NCBI GenBank assembly: GCA_947454235.1
Contig: CANGIY010000001.1
Location: 372,001 to 436,000, forward strand
Reading direction: 5' to 3'
DNA: 64,000 nucleotides
Source of the DNA: Chitinophagaceae bacterium
GTDB lineage: Bacteria; Bacteroidota; Bacteroidia; Chitinophagales; Chitinophagaceae
Shown: positions 16,092 to 24,810 of the stretch, piece after piece
Layout: every line of letters starts with the position of its first letter
How positions within the stretch are numbered: position 1 is the first letter of the stretch
Notes under the pieces: generated by a model
Database searches by the model: none
What the model was told of the DNA's origin: nothing
What the model saw: only the letters and a program-made list of their open reading frames with translations
Made by a program: the position numbers and the translations under genes

Positions 16092-18719
16092 TTATCGTTC
16101 CAAAAGAGCGCCATCTTCACGCGCTTTTGCTTCTTTTACTTGTTCCAGGGCATCAGGTACCACATCGCTGGTAACAACAATGAATGCATCTCTGATGGCA
16201 TTTTTAATAGCATAGTCAATTGCTTCCGGCTCTTTTTTGATCACCGTGATTTTTTTGGTAGCATCGACACTGTAAATACCTTTTGAGATAAGCTCAATGA
16301 TATTTTCTTCTGTTCTGCCACGCAGGTGTTTGTCTTGCCTGATGATGATCTCATCAAAGATTTCGCCAGCGGCTTGTCCCAATGAAATAATGTCTTCATC
16401 GCGGCGATCGCCCACTCCGGCTATTATACCCACTTTCACCGATGCTTCAACTGTGTGTAGGAATTTGCCAATTGCCCTTAATCCGTGTGTATTATGCGCA
16501 TAGTCTAACATTACTGTGAAGTTGCGGAACCTGAACATATTCATACGACCCGGCGTGAGCGCAGGTGAAGGAACGAATGTTTGGAGTGCCAGCCTGATGT
16601 CTTCAGTTTTGAAATCTTGAACATACGCAGCCAGTGTTGCGGCAAGACAGTTCGCGATGTTAAACTCCGCCATACCCGAGAAAGTAAGCGGTATGTTGGT
16701 TACTTTATCAATGCGTATTTTCCAACCGCCTTTCAAAATGGTGATGTAGCCATTTTCATACACAGCAGCAAGTCCGCCTTCAGAGCAATGCTTCTTAATG
16801 CGTTCTGAATGCTCGTTGAGGGAGAAAAATGCGATTTTGCATTTGAGATCTTTGTGCATGTTATACACCAAGTCGTCATCGGCGTTCAAAATCGTATAGC
16901 CTGTTGGGAATACAACACTTGCAGGCACCATTTTTACTTTTGCCAGTTTCTCTATAGTGTCAATGCCGCCCAACCCAAGGTGGTCTTCAGCAACATTAGT
17001 AACAACTGCTACATCGCAATTATGGAAGCCTAAGCCGGCACGTAGAATACCACCGCGTGCACACTCAAGCACTGCATAATCGACTGTAGGGTCGCGTAAT
17101 ACAAATTCAGCAGAAACCGGCCCTGTACAATCGCCCTCCATCATCAGTTGGTTTTGGATGTAGACACCGTCGGTGGTTGTATAGCCTACTTTGTAGCCCA
17201 TTTGTTTTACAATGTGTGCTATTAGGCGGGTTGTAGTTGTTTTACCATTGGTGCCCGAAACGGCTACAATCGGTATTCTTGCTGAAACTCCAGGAGGGTA
17301 GAGCATGTCTATCACTGGTTCTGCAACGTTGCGCGGTATGCCTTCGGTAGGGTCCAGGTGCATCCTGAAGCCCGGAGCTGCGTTCACTTCCAGTACGGCA
17401 CCGCCAATTTCCTTGATAGGAATAGAAAGGTCGGCAGCCATAATGTCAATGCCACAAATATCTAGTCCTATAATGCGCGCAATTCGTTCGCACATGAAAA
17501 TATTTGAAGGGTGCACGTAGTCGGTTACGTCAGTAGCGGTGCCGCCTGTGCTGAGGTTTGCAGTTGGTTTTAACCACAGTTCCTCGCCTGCTTCCAGAAT
17601 AGTTTCCAATGTGTAGTCTCTTTTTTTGAGAATATCCATTGTAAAGTCGTCTATTTTAATAGCAGTAAGCACTTTTTCGTGTCCATAACCGCGACGTGGG
17701 TCTTGGTTTACAATATCAATCAATTCCTTAATAGTGTGCAAGCCGTCGCCTGTAACAGCGGCAGGAGTGCGCAATGCAGCCGCAACAAACTTGTAGTTCA
17801 CCACCAAAACCCTGTAGTCGCGACCTGTGATGTATTTTTCACAAATCACAGCTCTGCTATAAACTTTAGCTGCTTTCAGCCCTGCAACGGCATCTTCCCA
17901 ATTTCTGATGTTGGTAGTTGCGCCCTTGCCGTGGTTGCCATCAACCGGCTTTGTAACTATCGGGTAGCCAATTTTATCAATTACGCTTTGTAGGTCATCT
18001 TCATCGTAAATGATTTTACCGCGCGGCACAGGTATTTCAGAAGCTTCAAGCAGGTTTTTGGTTTCTTCTTTATCGCACGCAATTTCTACCGCTATTGAGC
18101 TTGTTGTACTGGCGATTGTAGCCTGAACACGTTTTTGTTTTACGCCATAGCCAAGCTGCACCAAAGAACGCCTGTTCAGCCTGATATAAGGGATTTTTCT
18201 TTTTATTGCTTCGTCGACAATAGAACCGGTACTAGGTCCCAGACGCTCGTCTTCGCGTATTTCTCTCAGTTTTTGAATGTCAGCTTGTAGATCATATTCT
18301 ACTCCGTCAATTAGCGCCTCGGCTATTTTTACCGCTGCATGAGCTGTGTAAATGCCCGCTTTTGCTTCGTGATAAGAGAATACCACGTGGTACACTCCTT
18401 TATCGCCCGTTTCGCGGGTTCTGCCAAAGCCGGTATCCATGCCCGCCAGTGTTTGTAATTCAAGGGCTATGTGTTCAATGACATGCCCCATCCATGTGCC
18501 TTCTTTCACCCTGCTGAAAAAGCCACCTGCAACACCTTCTGAGCAACGATGTTCATAGAGTGATGGCATAAGGGCTGAAATGCGCTCAAGAAAACCCGGG
18601 ATTGTATTCGTAGGTCTTTCTTCCATTTCTTGCAAGTCCAGCAACATGACCACCAGTTTATGCCTGATTGACGACCAATAGTTAGGGCCGTTCATCGTTT
18701 TTATATCCAGAATCTTCAT
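16092..18719 (-). CDS. cphA: Cyanophycin synthetase
   Basis: 875 residues, the usual length for CphA. Builds cyanophycin, a poly-aspartate backbone with arginine side chains, using ATP. Three parts are visible: an N-terminal domain (1-about 165) with GTWMGHVIEHIALELQ, an ATP-grasp domain (about 215-480) with YPIVTKPVDGNHGKGAT and LEVNAAPGFRMHLDPTEG, and a Mur-ligase-like domain from about 485 with the P-loop VSGTNGKTTTTR and LDYAHNTHG near 720. No cyanophycinase or isoaspartyl dipeptidase gene is adjacent. It has its own terminator at 16040-16072. Confidence 0.93.
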   Translation of the reverse strand: MKILDIKTMNGPNYWSSIRHKLVVMLLDLQEMEERPTNTIPGFLERISALMPSLYEHRCSEGVAGGFFSRVKEGTWMGHVIEHIALELQTLAGMDTGFGRTRETGDKGVYHVVFSYHEAKAGIYTAHAAVKIAEALIDGVEYDLQADIQKLREIREDERLGPSTGSIVDEAIKRKIPYIRLNRRSLVQLGYGVKQKRVQATIASTTSSIAVEIACDKEETKNLLEASEIPVPRGKIIYDEDDLQSVIDKIGYPIVTKPVDGNHGKGATTNIRNWEDAVAGLKAAKVYSRAVICEKYITGRDYRVLVVNYKFVAAALRTPAAVTGDGLHTIKELIDIVNQDPRRGYGHEKVLTAIKIDDFTMDILKKRDYTLETILEAGEELWLKPTANLSTGGTATDVTDYVHPSNIFMCERIARIIGLDICGIDIMAADLSIPIKEIGGAVLEVNAAPGFRMHLDPTEGIPRNVAEPVIDMLYPPGVSARIPIVAVSGTNGKTTTTRLIAHIVKQMGYKVGYTTTDGVYIQNQLMMEGDCTGPVSAEFVLRDPTVDYAVLECARGGILRAGLGFHNCDVAVVTNVAEDHLGLGGIDTIEKLAKVKMVPASVVFPTGYTILNADDDLVYNMHKDLKCKIAFFSLNEHSERIKKHCSEGGLAAVYENGYITILKGGWKIRIDKVTNIPLTFSGMAEFNIANCLAATLAAYVQDFKTEDIRLALQTFVPSPALTPGRMNMFRFRNFTVMLDYAHNTHGLRAIGKFLHTVEASVKVGIIAGVGDRRDEDIISLGQAAGEIFDEIIIRQDKHLRGRTEENIIELISKGIYSVDATKKITVIKKEPEAIDYAIKNAIRDAFIVVTSDVVPDALEQVKEAKAREDGALLER

Positions 18720-18836
18720 ACTTATCGAATTTGTGAATTAAAGTAGTTGATTTCACGCAAACTACAAAGCAAAGAAGGGTATTATCTGCTAAAACATGGG
18801 AGATTATTTTACTAAGGGAGGAATAATGGTGCCCGG

Positions 18837-19025
18837 AAATAATAAAACATATCCATCAGGGAGTTTTTGCCGTGATGGATATGCCTTGTGTCGATAGAAA
18901 TCGAAATTTTTCCAGTAATAGTGTCCTTCGGTGTGTGATTGGTCGAACTCTCAATCAACCATCACTATTTGTTTAAGTGCGTCTGAAAATTTTTAAAAAC
19001 TCTCTCTCCTCTAAGAAATTTCCTG
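18837..19025 (-). ncRNA. Candidate small RNA between cphA and the decayed toxin gene
   Basis: On the minus strand TATTTTTG (19038-19031) matches the -7 consensus. About 140 bases later comes a perfect 11-base-pair hairpin, arms CATATCCATCA (18848-18858) and TGATGGATATG (18873-18883), followed by TTTTATTATTT: a good terminator. Between them no open frame longer than a few codons exists, but a further stem GTGATGGT / ACCAATCAC (one bulge) can form at about 18930-18965. The -33 box is poor. The element could instead be the untranslated tail of the antitoxin/toxin transcript. No known RNA family recognised. Confidence 0.3.
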
Positions 19026-19097
19026 TTTCGCAAAAATAAACCGAACGGTCGAAATTGAAAATTGATTTGGGTTAATTTGTTGGGAATGGGTAGAAAA

Positions 19098-19337
19098 TTA
19101 AATTACAACAAATGATGAATCAGTTACCTTATAGGTCAATCGATTTTCCTGATTAATTCTTCAGCTCCAATATCCTTTAAATTGGTGCTTCAAAGGCTCT
19201 GGTTTGCCGGTTCCTGAAATTGGATTTTTGGTGGTCTCTTTTAGCATTGCAGATATTTTAAGTGCTAATTTTTTGTCCTCCAAAATATACTTATTAAATT
19301 CATCGAATGCTTCTACGGTAAATTCAACTGCCCTCAT
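19098..19337 (-). pseudogene. Txe/YoeB-family toxin gene, broken by a stop codon and a lost 3' end
   Basis: The ATG at 19337 overlaps the antitoxin stop as ATGA. The frame reads like YoeB: a GTGKPEPLKH block with the catalytic Glu47, then GYWS, then a TGA (19163-19161) exactly where YoeB has the first Arg of WSRRI, then RINQENRLTYKVTD with the catalytic Arg66. A CGA to TGA change would explain the stop. The frame ends again at 19098 after SSFVVI, without the C-terminal RYHY whose histidine is needed for cleavage. YoeB toxins cut mRNA on the ribosome; this copy should be inactive. A sequencing error could explain the TGA but not the missing end. Confidence 0.8.
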
Positions 19338-19558
19338 GGTAGATCTTCGGGTTTAACAGAAATTGTTTTTTTCCCCTTCTCATGCCGTTCTACACGCTCT
19401 TGAATTTCATGGGCATAGTCGGGGTTACTGAGGATATAGTCAGTTGCTTCAGCAGGCTGGTTCGTTATTTCAACAGTTTTATGAGGGAGCATGGCTTTGA
19501 TTCCGTTGATAGGGTCAACAGTTAAAGAATCGGTGTTTATTTTAATGGACGTCGCCAT
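19334..19558 (-). CDS. Antitoxin of a YoeB-type toxin-antitoxin pair (DUF2683-like)
   Basis: 74 residues, intact. The N-terminal half has a short basic/hydrophobic strand (SIKINTDSLTV) and the C-terminal half contains SNPDYAHEIQERVERHEKGKKTISVKPEDL, the phrase found in Bacteroidota antitoxins paired with Txe/YoeB toxins, where the SNPDYA-to-EDL tail wraps the toxin. Its stop overlaps the toxin start by four bases. With the toxin gene broken this is an orphan antitoxin; it could still protect against other YoeB toxins, which is inference. Confidence 0.7.
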   Translation of the reverse strand: MATSIKINTDSLTVDPINGIKAMLPHKTVEITNQPAEATDYILSNPDYAHEIQERVERHEKGKKTISVKPEDLP

Positions 19559-19610
19559 ATTTAGATTTTAATATATACTTACGAAAATTTGGTGTGAATA
19601 CACTTCTATA

Positions 19611-19652
19611 AAAACGGGGCACCTCATTAACTTTAATGAAGTGCCCCGTTTT
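19611..19652. terminator. Long hairpin terminator at the end of cysS
   Basis: AAAACGGGGCAC (19611-19622) and GTGCCCCGTTTT (19641-19652) pair perfectly over 12 bases; an inner TCATTAA/TTAATGA stem extends it. It lies 20 bases past the cysS stop and is symmetrical enough to act in both directions, insulating cysS from the antitoxin gene downstream. Confidence 0.88.
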
Positions 19653-19671
19653 AGTCAGCAGTAAAAATAAT

Positions 19672-21168
19672 CTAGCCTAGTGTGTAGCTCATCGAGCCAT
19701 CTTTCTCGTCTTTCAGCGTAATACCTGCCGCTGAAAGTTTGTTTCTGATTTCGTCGCTCAATGCAAAGTCTTTACGCTTTTTGGCATCTTTACGAAGGTC
19801 AATTAAAACATTCATCACGCTATCAAGTTTATCATTGCTTTGTCCCTGGAATGGTTGCATACCCATGATATCAATAAGGAATGCAGCAAATTGTTGTTTT
19901 AATAACTCAAACGTCGCTTTAGAAATTGCATTCAACTGAATTTGTCCGCCCTTGAAAGAATTAATCACTGGTGCCAATTCAAACATGTTGGCAATGATTT
20001 TGGCAGTATTGAAGTCATCTTCCATGAATTCAGTGAACTCTGCTACCCATGTTGCTATTTTTTTGTCCAGTTCACTGTCGGCTGCTGTTTCATTGCCGGG
20101 GTGAGCAAGTTTGTTCAATACATCATAGGTCTCCCAAAGGCGTTTTGCTGCTTTTTCAGCACCCTGCAATGCCTCGTTGCTGAAATCGAGCGTACTGCGA
20201 TAGTGCGTTTGTAAAATATAGAAACGAATTACCATAGGGTGGTAGGCCTGTGCCAGAATAGGGTGATTGCCACTAAACAGTTCAGATAGCTTAATGACAT
20301 TATTGTAGCTCTTGCCCATTTTCTTACCATTGATGGTAATCATATTGTTGTGCATCCAGTATTTTACAGGTTCATGTCCGTGTGCTATAGTGCTTTGAGC
20401 AATTTCACTTTCATGGTGCGGGAACTGTAAATCCATACCACCGCCGTGAATGTCGAACATATCGCCGAGGTACTTAGCACTCATTGCCGAGCACTCAATG
20501 TGCCAGCCGGGGAAACCTTCACCCCAAGGGCTATTCCAGCGCATAATGTGTTCAGGTGGTGCGTTTTTCCACAATGCAAAGTCTGCTTTGTTGCGTTTTT
20601 CGTCTTGTCCGTCCAGTTCGCGGGTTGTTTCAAGCTGATCTTCCAATATGCGGCCTGACAGTTTGCCGTATGGGTATTCAGCTGCATATTTAGCAACATC
20701 AAAATACACCGAGCCATTCACCTCATAGGCAAAGCCTTTTTCGATGATGGTTTGAATCATGTTTTGTTGCTCAATGATGTGCCCTGTTGCTGTTGGTTCA
20801 ATGCTTGGTTCGTCGTTGTTGAAAAGGCGCATGCCATAATGGAACAGGTTAGTGTATTTCTGCACCATTTCCATAGGCTCCAGTTTTTCCAGTTTTGCTT
20901 TTTCTGAAACTTTGTCCTGCGCTTCGCGACCCTCTTCTTCAAAGTGCCCTGCATCGGTGATGTTACGAACGTAACGCACTTTGTAGCCCAGGTGTTTCAA
21001 GTAACGCTGAACTACATCGAACGTAATATAAGGGCGGGCATGCCCAAGATGACTCTCGCCTGAAACTGTTGGTCCGCAAACATAAAGACCTACGTGACCG
21101 GGAACAATAGATTCGAAAAGTTCTTTTTGGCGGGTATAAGAGTTATATAACTTAAGATTGTGATTCAT
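19672..21168 (-). CDS. cysS: Cysteinyl-tRNA synthetase
   Basis: 498 residues, class I synthetase charging tRNA-Cys. The HIGH motif appears as [13 protein letters not shown] near residue 40, with the zinc-binding cysteine in YVCGPT. The WHIECSAMS and [13 protein letters not shown] segments supply the remaining zinc ligands. The KMSKS loop is KMGKS. The C-terminal anticodon-binding part ends in [20 protein letters not shown]. It is single-gene, with a structured leader upstream (about 21285-21331) and a strong terminator. Confidence 0.95.
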   Translation of the reverse strand: MNHNLKLYNSYTRQKELFESIVPGHVGLYVCGPTVSGESHLGHARPYITFDVVQRYLKHLGYKVRYVRNITDAGHFEEEGREAQDKVSEKAKLEKLEPMEMVQKYTNLFHYGMRLFNNDEPSIEPTATGHIIEQQNMIQTIIEKGFAYEVNGSVYFDVAKYAAEYPYGKLSGRILEDQLETTRELDGQDEKRNKADFALWKNAPPEHIMRWNSPWGEGFPGWHIECSAMSAKYLGDMFDIHGGGMDLQFPHHESEIAQSTIAHGHEPVKYWMHNNMITINGKKMGKSYNNVIKLSELFSGNHPILAQAYHPMVIRFYILQTHYRSTLDFSNEALQGAEKAAKRLWETYDVLNKLAHPGNETAADSELDKKIATWVAEFTEFMEDDFNTAKIIANMFELAPVINSFKGGQIQLNAISKATFELLKQQFAAFLIDIMGMQPFQGQSNDKLDSVMNVLIDLRKDAKKRKDFALSDEIRNKLSAAGITLKDEKDGSMSYTLG

Positions 21169-21400
21169 GACTATAATATATTTTTAGCAGTGTCGTTACA
21201 CTGTGATTGTATCATTAAAAATAATGTTCAGGGCGCAAAAATAATCATGTAGCCCCAACATAAACTATAAAATAAATTGAAAACGGAAGTGCGCGGGCAG
21301 GGGAGTGCCTGCCTGTTATGAGCCCACTTCCACGCTACATCGCGTAGAAAGGTAGAAATTGAATATGTATTCGATTGAAGACATTGAGGGTACAAAACTA
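21169..21400 (-). promoter_or_regulatory. cysS leader with a nested hairpin
   Basis: No gene is present. On the minus strand TAGTTTTG (TAnnTTTG) lies near 21395, with a TTTG 23 bases further upstream, a little long. The resulting leader of about 220 bases would contain a nested structure at 21285-21331: an outer 7-base stem GGAAGTG/CACTTCC around an inner 6-base stem GGCAGG/CCTGCC, followed on the minus strand by a T-rich run. This resembles an attenuator or leader terminator. No known riboswitch or T-box consensus recognised. Confidence 0.35.
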
Positions 21401-21479
21401 AGTTATTCATTGTAAATTTGTATCAAATTGCGCTTGTATTTTCACTGAACTGCATCCATTCAAAATAGCGCGACATATT

Positions 21480-21512
21480 TTTGGAAAATAGTTTTAAAAA
21501 TTCTTACCTTTG
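21480..21512 (+). promoter_or_regulatory. Promoter of the rpsF-rpsR-rplI operon
   Basis: TTTG (21480-21483) and TACCTTTG (21505-21512) are separated by 21 bases, matching the Bacteroidota consensus. The predicted leader to the rpsF ATG is about 95 bases and includes CCGG-centred pairing potential (CCGGCTATTTC to CAGCCGGGA), which might host S6:S18 autoregulation, an inference. Confidence 0.75.
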
Positions 21513-21613
21513 CACTCCCAAAATTTCCGGCTATTTCTAATTGGGTAATTTAATTAGAGATAACCAGTTGCCAGCCGGGACTTTGGAAAACATTTTTTAA
21601 CCTAAATAAAATT

Positions 21614-21976
21614 ATGGCAAAAGAAAACAAACTCCAGGATTATGAGTTGATGATCATCTTCACGCCAATTCTTTCAGAAGATGATTTCAAAAATGCTCAG
21701 AAGAAATTCACTGACATTATCGTAGATAATGGCGGCGAAATCGGACAACAGCACCCATGGGGCCTACGCTCATTGGCTTATCCGATTGCTAAGAAAACTA
21801 CAGGACTTTATTTTGTGGTTGAGTACAGGGCTTTCCCTGATACCAACGCAAAAGTGGAAATCCAAATGAACCGTGACGAAAACGTTATGCGTCACATGGT
21901 TACACGTTTGGACAAGTTCTCAGTAGCTTACAACAACAGGAAGCGCAACAAAGCTTCTGAAGAAACTTCTAACTAA
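21614..21976 (+). CDS. rpsF: 30S ribosomal protein S6
   Basis: 120 residues. Core features [16 protein letters not shown], the [22 protein letters not shown] hairpin and [13 protein letters not shown] identify S6, which binds with S18 on the 30S platform. The C-terminal tail is short, so no glutamate extension as in E. coli. First gene of the S6-S18-L9 operon, 17 bases before rpsR. Confidence 0.96.
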   Translation: MAKENKLQDYELMIIFTPILSEDDFKNAQKKFTDIIVDNGGEIGQQHPWGLRSLAYPIAKKTTGLYFVVEYRAFPDTNAKVEIQMNRDENVMRHMVTRLDKFSVAYNNRKRNKASEETSN

Positions 21977-21993
21977 TTAAAATCCTGCAAACA

Positions 21994-22260
21994 ATGGCAA
22001 AACAAAATGATATTAAATTCCTGACCAGTACCAGGGTTGAAAAACGCCAGAAAAAATACTGTCGTTTCAAGAAAATGGGTATCCGCTATGTAGATTACAA
22101 AGACGCGGAATTCTTGAAAAAATTTGTGAACGAACAAGGTCGTATGTTGCCACGTCGTATCACAGGTAACTCGTTGAAATTCCAACGTAAAGTTGCTCAG
22201 GCGATTAAGAAAGCCCGCCAAATGGCTCTTTTACCATATGTTACTGACCTTTTAAAGTAA
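21994..22260 (+). CDS. rpsR: 30S ribosomal protein S18
   Basis: 88 residues. [23 protein letters not shown] and [35 protein letters not shown] are characteristic. The zinc cysteines seen in some bacteria are reduced to one, as is common. Partner of S6; sits between rpsF and rplI with gaps of 17 and 6 bases. Confidence 0.96.
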   Translation: MAKQNDIKFLTSTRVEKRQKKYCRFKKMGIRYVDYKDAEFLKKFVNEQGRMLPRRITGNSLKFQRKVAQAIKKARQMALLPYVTDLLK

Positions 22261-22266
22261 AATCTA

Positions 22267-22713
22267 ATGAACATCATTCTCATAAAAGACGTAGATAATC
22301 TGGGCGCAGCCCACGAGATGGTAGAAGTAAAACCGGGATATGCCCGCAACTACCTTATCCCTCAGAAATACGCAATCGAAGCGAGCGAATCTAACAAGAA
22401 AATCATGGAAGAGCGCCGCAAACAACTAGCGAAAAAAGAAGCTAAATTGATGGCTGAAATCGCTAATGTAACTGCTGTATTGAAACAGTCTCCAATTAAA
22501 ATTGGTGCTAAAGTTGGTGTTTCTGGTAAAATCTTTGGTTCTGTTACAGCTATCCAGATTGCACGCGCTATCCGCGAGCAAAAAGGTTACGAAATCGACC
22601 GCCGCAGAATTTCAATCGTTGGTGAAGTTAAAGAAGCAGGTACACACACAGCTTCTATCGACTTCGGTAAAGACAACGTTGTTGAAATTGAATTTGAAGT
22701 TGTTGGAGAATAA
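22267..22713 (+). CDS. rplI: 50S ribosomal protein L9
   Basis: 148 residues, full length. The N-domain motif VDNLGAAHEMVEVKPGYARNYLIPQKYA is typical, followed by a long connecting helix rich in lysine and alanine and a C-domain with KIGAKVGVSGKIFGSVTAIQIA. L9 spans between ribosomes and supports reading-frame maintenance. Last gene of the operon, followed by a terminator. Confidence 0.96.
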   Translation: MNIILIKDVDNLGAAHEMVEVKPGYARNYLIPQKYAIEASESNKKIMEERRKQLAKKEAKLMAEIANVTAVLKQSPIKIGAKVGVSGKIFGSVTAIQIARAIREQKGYEIDRRRISIVGEVKEAGTHTASIDFGKDNVVEIEFEVVGE

Positions 22714-22732
22714 TATTTTCCATCCATCATAC

Positions 22733-22762
22733 AAAAGCCGCTTCTCACGAGGCGGCTTTTTT
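22733..22762 (+). terminator. Terminator of the rpsF operon
   Basis: AAAAGCCGC (22733-22741) pairs with GCGGCTTTT (22752-22760), followed by further T residues. It starts 19 bases after rplI. Confidence 0.9.
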
Positions 22763-22773
22763 GTTGCGCTCAT

Positions 22774-23775
22774 CTAGCTTTTTCGCCCGAAAAAGAAGTA
22801 GCGTTGCATCGCCACCATATATACGGGGTACAAGTGCTCATAACTCTTGCCAATAAGCGGGAAACCAGCCGCAAATTCTACTCTGTACACCGATTTAAGT
22901 ATAAGCTGAATGCCGGGGAAGCAATCTAAATAGCTGCCGCTGTTTAAAAAGGGCGCATTGTTCGAAATATGGTATGTGGCAGCCCACGAATAAGGACCAT
23001 CTTTTTGAGTGATGTCAGCAGCACCATAGGTGCGACCGTTAAACTCGCAATAAATATTGATGTTTGTTTCGTTGTAGTTTGAATACTTACGCGGATACAA
23101 CAAGTACCCGAATGATAGGTCGTAGTTGAATGCCTTGCCGTAACTGATGGTGGTGGGGTAGATGCCACCGTATGAGTCCTTGGCATCGGTTTTTGAGTCA
23201 AAAGGTAAAACTACACCTCCTGTGAAGGAAACTGCAAAGTGTTTTTTGAGGTAAGTGGCTATAACGCCGCCTCCAATGCCGCCGGTGTGTATTGCCAAAT
23301 CAGGTTCAGCAACGTGCGACGGTACTTCTATTTTTGAAATTTCGCTATACGCCGCCATCCTGAAATGGGTGTTTTGCCCGTCAGAGGTGAAAAATCGGTA
23401 CTTGGCATATAGGTTGGTGCCATTGTAAATGTATGGGTAGGGTCTTCCTGCTTCGGGAGTATTGGTGCTGCCTGAAAAGCTGCTGCCGGTATGAGCATGT
23501 GTGATGAAATCGAACGGTAGTGTTTTTTTGTGAATGTTAGAAACTGAAAATGTCGCTGATACTGACAGGCGTGCAGTAGCACCGTAGTATAATTTTAGAC
23601 CTCCAAGGCTCCTGTAAATATTCGATTCCTGATAACCGGTATTGAACAAACGAACACCCAGTGCACCTTTGGGTACAGAGCTTGCAAGGTCAGAAACCGG
23701 AAATAACTCTTGTGCCTGCGCCGATGCGCCAAACAACAAGGCCATAGTAGCTATTTTCTTATAGTTACAAACCAT
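22774..23775 (-). CDS. Outer-membrane barrel protein of a putative copper locus
   Basis: 333 residues, with a signal peptide that can start at 23775 or at an internal ATG 30 bases later (MALLFGASAQAQ). The mature part has alternating barrel strands (YYGATARLSVSATFSV, YNGTNLYAKYRFFT, INIYCEFNGRTYG) and ends with YMVAMQRYFFFGRKS. No family name recognised. Its start region overlaps the 3' end of the HMA-domain gene by 25 bases, so the two are probably translated together; a role linked to the same metal is inferred from that. Confidence 0.6.
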   Translation of the reverse strand: MVCNYKKIATMALLFGASAQAQELFPVSDLASSVPKGALGVRLFNTGYQESNIYRSLGGLKLYYGATARLSVSATFSVSNIHKKTLPFDFITHAHTGSSFSGSTNTPEAGRPYPYIYNGTNLYAKYRFFTSDGQNTHFRMAAYSEISKIEVPSHVAEPDLAIHTGGIGGGVIATYLKKHFAVSFTGGVVLPFDSKTDAKDSYGGIYPTTISYGKAFNYDLSFGYLLYPRKYSNYNETNINIYCEFNGRTYGAADITQKDGPYSWAATYHISNNAPFLNSGSYLDCFPGIQLILKSVYRVEFAAGFPLIGKSYEHLYPVYMVAMQRYFFFGRKS

Positions 23776-24260
23776 GGCTTTACATTGTTAGGACAAGTTA
23801 CTTTCATGGCAGATAGCCATGGCTTTGCTTCTTTCTTGGGCTGAAATGTGCTTCCTAATAGCTGAAGTCTGTAAGTGCCATTCAATGAAGTTGTTTTGGG
23901 TTTTAAAAACACAAAACTAGCTCCTGCCATGTCAGTACATTTGCCTTCAGTAATGTTTGTATTGGTGCAAGAATATTCAACATCTACAAATCTCACCGAA
24001 AAGCCTGCATCAGCGATTGCTTTTGCGATTTTAGCATAATCAATGCCTGTGTTTGTGTTGAGGGTGAGTTCGCCTTCGGTATTTTCTAATGCCATCCTTA
24101 CGTCTTTTACAAATGGCAATTTGCGTATTTCTAATTCTACCGTGCGGGAACACTGGCTGCAGGTGAGTCCATTAACACCTATAAAAATTCTACCGACCTG
24201 TGCATATGATGAGATTGAAAGGATAAGCGATAGGAATAAAACAATTATTTGTTTTGGCAT
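23751..24260 (-). CDS. Secreted heavy-metal-associated (HMA) domain protein
   Basis: 169 residues: signal peptide (about 20), then an HMA domain with GVNGLTCSQCSRTVELEIRKLPFVKDV, where CSQC is the copper-type CxxC metal site, and DYAKIAKAIADAGFSV as the closing helix. The remaining about 85 residues have further cysteines (YSCTNTNITEGKC) and end in PWFVTIRK. HMA domains bind Cu(I) or similar soft metals; the signal peptide puts this one in the periplasm. Transcribed away from the 24338-26686 gene group across a shared palindromic promoter. Confidence 0.75.
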   Translation of the reverse strand: MPKQIIVLFLSLILSISSYAQVGRIFIGVNGLTCSQCSRTVELEIRKLPFVKDVRMALENTEGELTLNTNTGIDYAKIAKAIADAGFSVRFVDVEYSCTNTNITEGKCTDMAGASFVFLKPKTTSLNGTYRLQLLGSTFQPKKEAKPWLSAMKVTCPNNVKPWFVTIRK

Positions 24261-24308
24261 TTGTGGATGAGTTTTGTCAGTTTGTACTTTTTAAAGAAGA
24301 GTTAGTCT

Positions 24309-24336
24309 TACTTTTGTAAAGTATTATTCAAAAGTA
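24309..24336. promoter_or_regulatory. Divergent palindromic promoter/operator of the copper-type locus
   Basis: TACTTTTG (24309-24316) and its exact reverse complement CAAAAGTA (24329-24336) face each other with a 12-base spacer. Each arm also matches the -7 consensus TAnnTTTG in opposite directions, so one element can serve the minus-strand HMA gene and the plus-strand CCGKC gene. The rightward start codon is 2 bases beyond the right arm. The symmetry suggests a dimeric regulator, unnamed. Confidence 0.45.
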
Positions 24337-24337
24337 G

Positions 24338-24724
24338 ATGAAAATCGCGAAAACGGTTGTGACGTTTATCATGTGCATTGCAATAGCAGTGCAGATAAAC
24401 ATGCAATTTTTAGTAGTAGCGGGGTTCTACCTGAATAGAGATTACATTGCTGCCAATCTTTGTGAAAACAAGGCACACCCTGAAAAAAAGTGTTGTGGAA
24501 AGTGTTATCTCAATAAGCAACTTTCTAAGTCGGAAAAGGAGCAGTCGAAAGGCGGTGGCGCCGATAGCAAGGGCAAGCCAGTGTTGCTACTTTTTTGTGA
24601 ATCTCCTAAGCCGTTCCGTTTACAAACGTTTACTTCATTAGCAATAGCTGTTGAATATCCTTCATTTAACAGTAATCTCCGTCCCGCACACCTTGATAGG
24701 TTGTTGCGTCCGCCCTGTGCATAG
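24338..24724 (+). CDS. Small membrane-anchored CCGKC protein of metal loci
   Basis: 128 residues. An N-terminal membrane segment (TVVTFIMCIAIAVQINMQFLVVAG) is followed by NRDYIAANLCENKAHPEKKCCGKCYLNKQL, a phrase I recognise from small proteins encoded beside metal uptake and copper genes in Bacteroidota. The cysteine cluster C-x11-CCGKC could bind a soft metal. The remainder is basic, then hydrophobic. It precedes the methionine-rich barrel gene by 86 bases. Biochemical role unknown. Confidence 0.55.
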   Translation: MKIAKTVVTFIMCIAIAVQINMQFLVVAGFYLNRDYIAANLCENKAHPEKKCCGKCYLNKQLSKSEKEQSKGGGADSKGKPVLLLFCESPKPFRLQTFTSLAIAVEYPSFNSNLRPAHLDRLLRPPCA

Positions 24725-24810
24725 TCTCTCATTTAATATTTGGTGTTAAGCAGGCTGAACAGCCCTGCCTTTAATTATTTGTCCTCAGTTAGGGCTTAAA
24801 TGGAGATTTA

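Noticed and set aside
18837-19025. 6S RNA as identity of the candidate small RNA
   Set aside because: Size would fit, but I cannot see the long closed rod with a central bubble or paired 5' and 3' ends.
19098-19163. Readthrough of TGA in the toxin as selenocysteine or recoding
   Set aside because: No SECIS-like hairpin seen directly after it, the residue replaced is an Arg, and the frame also lacks the C-terminal active-site histidine.
21228-21410. Possible tRNA or small ORF upstream of cysS
   Set aside because: The nested stems lack a T-loop TTCRA motif and an anticodon arm, and the ORF shows no conserved features.
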